Origin: Giardia muris
Taxonomy: Eukaryota; Fornicata; Diplomonadida; Hexamitidae
Assembly (NCBI GenBank): GCA_006247105.1
Contig: CM016926.1
Location: forward strand, 682,001 to 746,000
DNA: 64,000 bases
Direction: 5' to 3'
The position numbers and the translations under genes were made by a program. Below the pieces are notes generated by a model, which was not told the origin of the DNA, did no database searches, and saw only the letters and a program-made list of their open reading frames with translations. Shown here one piece after another: positions 25,657 to 33,215 of this stretch; within the stretch, counting starts at the first letter, position 1, and each line of letters begins with the position of its first letter.

Positions 25657-27294
25657 TCATGGCATCAGTAGCCCTGGTGCACGAGGATATAAGACGGAAT
25701 CGCGAATATTATAGATCCCTAGGAGCCAACACACAAAGCGCTCGATTCCTAAGCCCATCCCTCCATGTGGACAGCTTCCGAACTTACGCGTATCAAGATA
25801 CCAATAATAGCTCTCAACCGGTAATCCACCCTCCTGGAAGGCCTTCAATGTATCTTCATACCCCCACTTACGCATGCTTCCTCCTACAACCTCTCCAACT
25901 GTCGGTACAAGAAGGTCTACACTCTCCGTCAGACGATATTCTGGAGACGCTGGATCGTCTGAGCAACGTTGCATATAGAAAGATTTCAAGTGGGATGGGA
26001 AGTGAGTAAGAAAGACTGGTTCCCCAATTGTGTCGATCATCCGACGCTCCTGCGCTTCAGGAATGTCATCATCCTCAGTAAATGGCTCCCCATCATCCCG
26101 CATGACCCCTTGCTCGTTAAGCCATCTGATCGCTTCCGAATGCCGCATCCTTCTGAAGGGCTTGCGAACCATCGCGACGATCTTATCGAACTCCTCCCCG
26201 TTGAGTTGCTGGACCAGCGGATAGAAGGTCTTGTCTCTGGACAGCTCGAGGATCGTCCCACGCACGAAGTCTTCGATTATCTTCAAGAGGTCGTCAAACG
26301 TGATGAACGGATGCTCCGTCTCGAGGTGGGTGAACTCCGAGAGGTGACGACGCGTATGGGACTTCTCTGCACGGTACGAGGAGAGCATGCAGTAACAATC
26401 CCCGAGCGCCGGAAGGACGCTCTCGAGATACAGCTGTGAGGACTGAGTTAGGTATGCCTCCTGACCATAGTAGTCCAGCTTGAATAGGGTTGAGCCACCC
26501 TCGCACTCTGTGTTGACGATCGTTGGTGGCGTTACCTCTGTCCACCCCTTAAAGAAGAAATGGTTACGGAAAGCACGAAGGATGCGCCCACGGACTCGCA
26601 GGATTGCAGACCCCTTCTCCCCACGATGCACGAGATGCCTTTCACGAGCCCGTATATCAAGACCGGAGTCTGGAGTCAAACGCGTCTCAAACTCGCCAGA
26701 GGACGTCCCAATGATCTCAAAGTGGTCCGCATGGACTTCATACCCACCTTGAGCTCTGGCATCCTGCATAACTGTACCAATGACACGGACAGATGCTTCC
26801 GTCTTCAACTGGGTCTGTGCCATCTTGTTCGCTAGACACGCCTCGTCCAGTACGACCTGGCAGAACCCGGTTCCATCTCGAAGGACAACGAATACCAGTT
26901 TCGCAGACGAGACACGAACGCGATGACACCAGCCATAGACGGCGACGGGGCCGTCCTTCTTCCAATACGGGAACTCGGAAATCTTCAGACGGGTTGCGAA
27001 TGGACCGGAGTACGGGGGCATCGCCTCTGGAAGATTTTCAAGGGCGGCCGCGGAGAGAGCCTGCTGCTCCTGTCGCCTACGCTCTTGCTCCTGCTCGGAG
27101 AAGAGCTTCTTGTACTTCGTGTGGACTCCTTTGATAAGCTTCTTCACCCTCTTGTTAGGGAGCTCCGAGCCGTCCTCCTGCCGCATCTCAGCGATCTCAG
27201 CGATCTCCTTCTCGATAGAGGCCATGAAGTGTTGATAGTATGGCTGGGTATGGTCATCCTCACACTCAACCGCATCGTGGTGTTGGCGACTCAT
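25657..27294 (-). CDS. NARS: Asparaginyl-tRNA synthetase, cytosolic
   Basis: A 545-residue class IIb synthetase that charges tRNA-Asn. A charged N-terminal helix region is followed by an OB-fold anticodon-binding domain (about 108-215, VAVYGWCHRVR..LRDG) and the catalytic core. Motif 2 contains YRAEKSHTRRHLSEF, motif 3 is GLGIERF (514-520), and the end is YNIRDSVLYPRAPG. The RRHLSEFTHLE block and LYPR ending separate AsnRS from AspRS. The start ATG follows TAAAAA. Nothing is missing relative to the family. Confidence 0.95.
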   Translation of the reverse strand: MSRQHHDAVECEDDHTQPYYQHFMASIEKEIAEIAEMRQEDGSELPNKRVKKLIKGVHTKYKKLFSEQEQERRRQEQQALSAAALENLPEAMPPYSGPFATRLKISEFPYWKKDGPVAVYGWCHRVRVSSAKLVFVVLRDGTGFCQVVLDEACLANKMAQTQLKTEASVRVIGTVMQDARAQGGYEVHADHFEIIGTSSGEFETRLTPDSGLDIRARERHLVHRGEKGSAILRVRGRILRAFRNHFFFKGWTEVTPPTIVNTECEGGSTLFKLDYYGQEAYLTQSSQLYLESVLPALGDCYCMLSSYRAEKSHTRRHLSEFTHLETEHPFITFDDLLKIIEDFVRGTILELSRDKTFYPLVQQLNGEEFDKIVAMVRKPFRRMRHSEAIRWLNEQGVMRDDGEPFTEDDDIPEAQERRMIDTIGEPVFLTHFPSHLKSFYMQRCSDDPASPEYRLTESVDLLVPTVGEVVGGSMRKWGYEDTLKAFQEGGLPVESYYWYLDTRKFGSCPHGGMGLGIERFVCWLLGIYNIRDSVLYPRAPGLLMP

Positions 27295-27448
27295 TTTTTA
27301 GAGACCGGTTCGATTGATATTGGAGTCTACATAATGAAGAGCGTCACTGGGTTGGCTGCGGGGGTGGAGTGTCTACCAGGGGTCGACCTGTTATCGGTCT
27401 TGAGTCGTGGAAAGCCTTGCTTCTGACAACGTAAAAACACCGCATTAA

Positions 27449-30400
27449 ATGCCCTTGTTACTTCTTTCCTTGGGCATCCTGAGCATGGCCAAACTTTGCA
27501 GCATCGGGCTTCTTTGGAGTGCCACCGGGGAGTATACCCGAGCACCCCCCGACGACATTTCCATCCGTGGAGCGACGTTGGATACCCCACTCGTCGTGTG
27601 TGAGGAGGGATACACAAGTGTCGCTGGGGAATGCCATCCAGACGAGTGTCTTTCGGAGGGGATTGTCTGTGGGGGCCATGGGCGTTGCATCGACGGGAAA
27701 AGACCCCGCTGCGAGTGTGAGCCAGGATTTGTGACCGTCGATACACATCTCTGCGTCTCAACGTCCTGTCTTATCGACGGTGGGGTTTGCCCGAATGGGA
27801 ACTGCGTCCATCAGCCCGGGCAGGACCGTCATGTCTGTGTATGTAAGCCGGGGTATCTTCAAGATGCGGATCAGAGCTGCATCAGTATTAGTTGTGTCAG
27901 CCGGGTAGGGACCAGGTCTCTTGAGATCTGTAACGGACATGGTATTTGCCACGATAACCGTTGCAAATGCAATGAGCTTTACACGGGAGAGCTATGTGAG
28001 CTCTGCCGACCAGGCTTCGCGATGGTTGGAGGAGAGTGCGTCGCGTTCGCATGCCTTAGCTACATCTCCAACCCCAGCCTCATCGTCACGGAGCCTCTTG
28101 ACCTTAACGAAAGGCTTCTGGTCTGTGATGGGTTCGGCCAATGCCTTCTGTCAGCGACGATCCTTGGGAAGCCCACATATCATTGCAAGTGCAATCCTGG
28201 CGCCCTAGCCATCCGTGGGCATTGCTTATCCTCCTATTGCCACACTGAGGGAGCCCCCGGTCCCATCTGTAGTGGCCATGGATATTGTAATAGTGGGACC
28301 TGTATCTGTCAGTCCGGTTATGGAGGTCTTTCATGTGAAAAGACTGACGTCGATTGCCCCTTCGGGACGAAACTCATCGGGGAGGCGTGTGTTCCAGATA
28401 GCTGCGTTAACGGCAAAGATGTTTGTAGTGGTCTCGGAGTCTGCGTTGACACGCCAGAATATAATACAACAACGGGCCTCCCCGTTTATATCTGCGAGTG
28501 CCCACCAGGCTATCACTTTGTAGAAGGAATGTGCGTCGAGGAGGAACTGGTGGATAAGCGTACAAACACACTCTGCACAAATGGACTCTTCATCCGGGAC
28601 GAACACGGTGCACATTGCACATGTAATCCCGGCTTCATAGGACTTCCGACCTCTCTCCCCATACGCTGCGTCAACGCCAACTGCGTCGCCCAAGGTGAGG
28701 TCTGTGGAGGCGTCGGAGAGTGCATCAATGATGCGGGGACATATTCCTGCAAGTGTCCCGATGGCTATGGGGGAGAGCAGTGTACGATTTGCTCCGAGGG
28801 GCTTTTCCTCATCAATAGACGGTGTGTGCCAAAAACCTGTACGTCTCAAGCGTCACGAGCGAATCTCACCCTTCTAGAGTGTGGGGGATATGGTACTTGT
28901 CGGAATGGAGCTTGTATCTGCCGTGTTGGCACAACCCTAGCACAACCTGGGCTATGTGTGCCATCGGCTTGTCTAACTGGCAATCAGGCCTGCTCTGGCT
29001 TAGGACAATGTATCGATGACCATTGTATCTGCGACCCGGGTGCCTCAGGCTTGCTTTGCGAGAAATTAGATATCAAGTGTCGAGATGATGAGACTGTCTA
29101 CAATGGCACTTGTGTCCCTGCTGCTTGCATCAGCCGGTTCCCAGAACTCTCCATCTGTGGTGGGCACGGCGTGTGTGCACGTCTTCCAGAAGGCCCCCGG
29201 TGTAAGTGTGACGACGATTATGTGATCAGCTCGAATACCGTCATTGCCACCCAGTTCGGCTGTGTACCAACTAACTGCTTGATTGATAATATGTATTGCC
29301 CTTATGGGGCCTGCATATCTTCTGGATCCGGATCCACCTGCGTTTGCGACAAGGATTATGAGGCCATCGGTGGGGCACGTTGCATTCATAACTCATGCGT
29401 TGCAGAAGGACTTGAGTGTAGTGGTCATGGCCTCTGCGCGATTACGCTTCCCAACGGCTCTCAATACTCCCAATACAGTCCTCAAGCCTACCTAACTCTT
29501 ACCGAGGGCACCTCCATTACGGGGTATGCATGCCAGTGCGACCAATTCTGCACCGGTCCGACATGCACGGAGTGCGTACTAGAAGCCATACGTTATCCGG
29601 GTGGGTGCGCCCCAATAGACTGTCTTAGTGGTTCGGCTGGGTTTGAAACGGTATGTAATGGCGCAGGGGCATGTCAGAAGATCATGGATAAGTGGAAATG
29701 CGTGTGCACACATCCAGGACTGACTCCTGAGAATACTTGCATGCCAGACTCCTGCTTCTCTGATGGAATCGCATGTAGTGGTCGGGGTATCTGCCACCAA
29801 AACGGGTGCGTCTGTGCTCGGGGTTTCCATGGCGGGCGCTGCGAACTTGGGGAAGCGGCTATTCCCTCTTCTTCACCCAATGACCAACTCTCACGAAAAT
29901 ATTTGACAGATCACAAACTCCTTACCCTTGAGCTTGAAAAGTGTGCTGAGGGACAGGTTCGAATTCGGAACATCTGCTACCCAAGTACTTGCATCTTCAA
30001 CGATAAGCTTTGTGGTCAAGAGTCATTTATCATAACCGATATAACTCTCGTTGATCCGGAGCAGCCAATGAGAGATGTTACAACTTCGACTATATGTATG
30101 GCCGACTTGAAGAACCAGACGGTTTGTGTATGCCCTGAGGAGTTCTCCTTTCTTCCCAACCAAGGGTGCATTCCGACAGCTTGTATTCATGAGAAGGCGG
30201 TGTGTCCTCATGGAACTTGTGTGTTTGAGAAAGATGGCTATAAGTGCCGGTGCAATATAGGGTTTGAAGACCATAACAGCTCCTGTGTTAGTTCTGCCTG
30301 TATCTCCAACGGAAGAGTGTGTGGAAGTAGGCAGAGCATTGTCGCCGGTGTCTGTGTACCGATGAGCACTAATCGAGAAGATCCTGAGGCTTGGAAGTGC

Positions 30401-30805
30401 AATTGTTATTCCCTGTATACGGGGAAGCATTGTGAGTCCTGCGCGGCTGAAGCGGTAGCAGTCGATGGAGTTTGTGCGCCTCCAGACGCCATAACCGTGT
30501 ATCCTGATGGCTCGAGAGAGATCTGTGGTGGTTCAGGACATCTCAGAAGCGTGGGGAAGAAGATGGTCTGTGTTTGTAATGATGATGCAACTCTCTTTAA
30601 CGGGACGTGTGCCCATCAGAAGTGCCTGACGCGTGGAAAGCGTGTTTGTAGTGGGCATGGTTCCTGCCGTGGTGATACTTGTGTATGTGAGTCAGGGTAT
30701 AACTTCCCACGTTGTCGACGAGGGAAGGGTGCGGTTTGGGGAATAACTCTTGCCTCAGCAACTTTCTTTGCGCTTCTCTTCCGCTATCTGCCATGCTGCT
30801 GTTAG
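27449..30805 (+). CDS. EGF-repeat cysteine-rich surface protein with short C-terminal anchor
   Basis: A 1118-residue secretory protein. The N-terminal signal peptide is MPLLLLSLGILSMAKLCSIGLLW. The whole ectodomain is built from EGF/tenascin-like modules of the form C-x-GxGxC-x-C-x-C-x-GYxGxxC, many beginning CxSxxC. N-glycosylation sequons (NGT, NTT, NGS) occur. The C-terminus is a hydrophobic stretch, AVWGITLASATFFALLFRYL, ending in three cysteines with no cytosolic tail. That could be a membrane helix with a palmitoylated CCC end or a GPI-addition signal. It differs from the other surface protein here by lacking the VSP-like CxxC part and the long tail. The stop overlaps the helicase stop on the opposite strand by 4 bp. 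Confidence 0.9.
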   Translation: MPLLLLSLGILSMAKLCSIGLLWSATGEYTRAPPDDISIRGATLDTPLVVCEEGYTSVAGECHPDECLSEGIVCGGHGRCIDGKRPRCECEPGFVTVDTHLCVSTSCLIDGGVCPNGNCVHQPGQDRHVCVCKPGYLQDADQSCISISCVSRVGTRSLEICNGHGICHDNRCKCNELYTGELCELCRPGFAMVGGECVAFACLSYISNPSLIVTEPLDLNERLLVCDGFGQCLLSATILGKPTYHCKCNPGALAIRGHCLSSYCHTEGAPGPICSGHGYCNSGTCICQSGYGGLSCEKTDVDCPFGTKLIGEACVPDSCVNGKDVCSGLGVCVDTPEYNTTTGLPVYICECPPGYHFVEGMCVEEELVDKRTNTLCTNGLFIRDEHGAHCTCNPGFIGLPTSLPIRCVNANCVAQGEVCGGVGECINDAGTYSCKCPDGYGGEQCTICSEGLFLINRRCVPKTCTSQASRANLTLLECGGYGTCRNGACICRVGTTLAQPGLCVPSACLTGNQACSGLGQCIDDHCICDPGASGLLCEKLDIKCRDDETVYNGTCVPAACISRFPELSICGGHGVCARLPEGPRCKCDDDYVISSNTVIATQFGCVPTNCLIDNMYCPYGACISSGSGSTCVCDKDYEAIGGARCIHNSCVAEGLECSGHGLCAITLPNGSQYSQYSPQAYLTLTEGTSITGYACQCDQFCTGPTCTECVLEAIRYPGGCAPIDCLSGSAGFETVCNGAGACQKIMDKWKCVCTHPGLTPENTCMPDSCFSDGIACSGRGICHQNGCVCARGFHGGRCELGEAAIPSSSPNDQLSRKYLTDHKLLTLELEKCAEGQVRIRNICYPSTCIFNDKLCGQESFIITDITLVDPEQPMRDVTTSTICMADLKNQTVCVCPEEFSFLPNQGCIPTACIHEKAVCPHGTCVFEKDGYKCRCNIGFEDHNSSCVSSACISNGRVCGSRQSIVAGVCVPMSTNREDPEAWKCNCYSLYTGKHCESCAAEAVAVDGVCAPPDAITVYPDGSREICGGSGHLRSVGKKMVCVCNDDATLFNGTCAHQKCLTRGKRVCSGHGSCRGDTCVCESGYNFPRCRRGKGAVWGITLASATFFALLFRYLPCCC

Positions 30806-32379
30806 TTGACATGCTGGTCGTAGAACTTGTCGAGAGACAAGTCCCCTCTGCCTTGTAATGCATTGGAGATATCAATAAGGTCATCATTTGTCAGTGTAAA
30901 TGGGCCAACCTTGGAATACTCCAGTAAATCTTCGTCAGGAACGTCCACAACGACGGACTGCTCCTCGATGTACTCATACACGATCTCATTCTCTGCACGC
31001 ACCAACGACATGGCTTGCCCACGAGTGGTGCCGCGAGTGCAGCGCCCAACACGATGAGCTAAGGTTGTCTCTGCTTCGGGGAGGTCAAAGTTAACAGTGG
31101 AACGAAGCGCTGGCCAGTTCATTCCACGGGCCATCGAGTCTAAAGCGATAACAATCGTGTTTGGAGTCTCTTCAAGGAACTCGTTAGTGAGTGTCAAGCG
31201 TGCTGAGAAGCCAGGGCGTTCAAAGGGAGAGTCCTCAACGACCTGAACGATGTTTTGGCGTATATGACCGAAGGTACGAAGAGAAAAAAGCAAGAGGAGA
31301 CAGGCTACATTCTCCTGAGCTATTCTAGTATTACAGAAGATGATACAGGGCAACCGATCCTGAGTCCTAAGAGAATCTTCATGAGCGCATTCAAGCCAGC
31401 GCCACACGAAGAAGAGGAGGTCTATTTCCGTTTGGGGATGTGCGAAACGCATAAGGGTGTGAATAACGTTCGGGGATAGAGTAATGGGGACCCCAGTCGC
31501 CGCGAAGTCAATCATGGCACCTCCATGAATCTGAAGATTCTCGAGCAGGCTGGAACGATACTTCAGCGTCGCCGAGAGAAAGACGAGTCTATCGGTAGGG
31601 CGCTGTTGTACCAAGTACTTGTTGAGATAGCGAGGGACACGCATGACGGCGGTCGACTGTTTCTGTGCGAAGAAGTCTCTCATCAAACGAAAGAACATGG
31701 ACCGATCCGAAAGAAGCATGTGGTCCGCCTCGTCAACCAAGACGGTTCTAAGCTTCGGTAGCCTATCGCCAAAGTCAAGGTTCTGAATGGATAGAAACAA
31801 AGAGGTGGCCGTCGTTGGAGTTGCAGTAACGAAGTAGGAGCAATGATCGTCTGCATACCGCACGATATCGGCAAACGATGGGGTATATGCATCTAATGCA
31901 CGCTCAAACCCTCTGATGATTCGTTTGATATCCTTGCTCGTTAGCTCGGTATCGGGTGGTTGAGATAAGACTCTTTCGTCAAGCTTAAGAAGGGCAGGTG
32001 CCTCAAAGATCGAGGCATCGATGCAATCCGTGCCCTTTAGCACTGTCACTTCTGGAAGCCCTTGGAGAAGAGCTTGAAGGAAGGTATGTACCTGATCGGC
32101 TAGGTGTTGTGTAGGAGTAACATAGATCGCCGTGAATTCGAGTCCGGCATACGCCTCGATGACTAAGGGGAGTATGGCTGCAAAGGTCTTGCCAGAGCCG
32201 GTGGCACTGGCGATAAAAAGATTGTCGGCCATGGAATGAAGAAGATGGTCTCGAGGGTTCTGGCCATGGAACCATTGTTCAAGGACGAGTTCCTGGATGG
32301 GGTAGAGACTCTTATAACCCGCTCGCTTCAGGTTCTCTTGGAATGTCGATGGGAGCGTCCTCATTAGGTCGTTAGTCAT
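30802..32379 (-). CDS. DEAD-box RNA helicase (Dbp6/DDX51-like candidate)
   Basis: A 525-residue SF2 helicase. Q-motif region YPIQ, motif I ATGSGKT (59-65), motif II DEAD (216-219), motif III SAT (269-271) and motif VI HRVGRCTRG are all present. The spacing between motifs I and II is long. NPRD before motif I and the order of linker segments resemble Dbp6/DDX51, a 60S ribosome-assembly factor, but this subgroup call is tentative. Motif VI has Cys where most members have Thr (HRxGRTxR). The gene is tail-to-tail with the EGF-rich surface protein and 5 bp below the Ser/Arg-rich gene's poly(A) signal. Confidence 0.85.
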   Translation of the reverse strand: MTNDLMRTLPSTFQENLKRAGYKSLYPIQELVLEQWFHGQNPRDHLLHSMADNLFIASATGSGKTFAAILPLVIEAYAGLEFTAIYVTPTQHLADQVHTFLQALLQGLPEVTVLKGTDCIDASIFEAPALLKLDERVLSQPPDTELTSKDIKRIIRGFERALDAYTPSFADIVRYADDHCSYFVTATPTTATSLFLSIQNLDFGDRLPKLRTVLVDEADHMLLSDRSMFFRLMRDFFAQKQSTAVMRVPRYLNKYLVQQRPTDRLVFLSATLKYRSSLLENLQIHGGAMIDFAATGVPITLSPNVIHTLMRFAHPQTEIDLLFFVWRWLECAHEDSLRTQDRLPCIIFCNTRIAQENVACLLLLFSLRTFGHIRQNIVQVVEDSPFERPGFSARLTLTNEFLEETPNTIVIALDSMARGMNWPALRSTVNFDLPEAETTLAHRVGRCTRGTTRGQAMSLVRAENEIVYEYIEEQSVVVDVPDEDLLEYSKVGPFTLTNDDLIDISNALQGRGDLSLDKFYDQHVN

Positions 32380-32384
32380 ATTTC

Positions 32385-32391
32385 ATTCACT
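32385..32391 (-). terminator. Poly(A) signal AGTGAAT spanning the stop of the Ser/Arg-rich gene
   Basis: AGTGAAT contains the TGA stop codon (32387-32389) and lies 5 bp before the helicase ATG at 32379. Confidence 0.7.
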
Positions 32392-33193
32392 GATGTGGCT
32401 TATTGAGGACGGGTAAGGACGCTAAGGACGAGCCTCGGACAGGCTGAGCGCCTTGTGAGGAGGCTCGTACCCCGCGAGGTTTCCAGCTCGCGAAGTGTGG
32501 GTCGGCTTGTGTCATCCCGGCTTTTGCATATGCACTTGCGGTGGGAAGTGCAATCTTCGGCTCAGTAAACATCTGCTCTGCTTGCCGCTTTGCTCGGGCA
32601 TCTGCATTGATCGCGGGGAGTCGTGGTGTTATTTCGTTTGAGTTCCGAGTCCGTAAGGTATACCCACTAGATTCTCTGCTCTTCGACCTGCGTAGCCCAT
32701 CTCCAGGTGATTTGGCTCTTGCACCTTGTCCCGATGATGCCCCTCCATACCGTTCATAGGTTGGAGCTTGATAATTCCGTGGTCCCGCGTATGTGGTAGG
32801 TCCACGAGGAGACCCAGCCCTATCTGGGGAGCGTTCACTCCCACCACTGACCGGAGCATATGGGTTAGCGATCTTCCGGATCTTCACCTGCACACGGCTT
32901 TCTGAGCCACCATCTGTGAAAGTACCCGAATCTGTGGCTGTCCGCCACGTACTATATCGCCGCATGGCGTTGGGGTTTGGGGTTGCGACGGGCCTCCATG
33001 ACCCACCTTCTGGTAAATCGTCAGCGTTGAAAGACTTTGAAAGCGACGAGGAACGTTTGGGGGTACTACACCGGTTATAGTTTGAGCTGATTCTGGCGGA
33101 CTGTGCGGACGCGGGGACGCTGGACTCCGAGATGGAGAAGTACCGCTGATCCTCCTCCTCCGTATAAAGATCCCTTAGGCGGGTCGATGCCAT
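32387..33193 (-). CDS. Hypothetical Ser/Arg/Pro-rich basic protein
   Basis: A 268-residue, largely disordered, basic protein rich in Ser, Arg, Pro and Gly, with SP and RSxS sites suited to phosphorylation (KSPGDGLRRSKSRESS; SPDRAGSPRGP). No folded domain is evident. The ATG at 33193 is chosen over the longer frame from 33256 because it follows TAAAAA and avoids overlapping the upstream gene. Composition closely resembles the middle of the neighbouring 980-residue WW protein. A cytoskeleton-binding role is possible but only a guess. Confidence 0.7.
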   Translation of the reverse strand: MASTRLRDLYTEEEDQRYFSISESSVPASAQSARISSNYNRCSTPKRSSSLSKSFNADDLPEGGSWRPVATPNPNAMRRYSTWRTATDSGTFTDGGSESRVQVKIRKIANPYAPVSGGSERSPDRAGSPRGPTTYAGPRNYQAPTYERYGGASSGQGARAKSPGDGLRRSKSRESSGYTLRTRNSNEITPRLPAINADARAKRQAEQMFTEPKIALPTASAYAKAGMTQADPHFASWKPRGVRASSQGAQPVRGSSLASLPVLNKPHQ

Positions 33194-33215
33194 TTTTAGT
33201 TCTTCGTTTACGACG

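Noticed and set aside
26923..27426. Plus-strand ORF of 167 codons opposite AsnRS
   Set aside because: Most of it lies antisense to the AsnRS N-terminus, and it has no recognisable domain.
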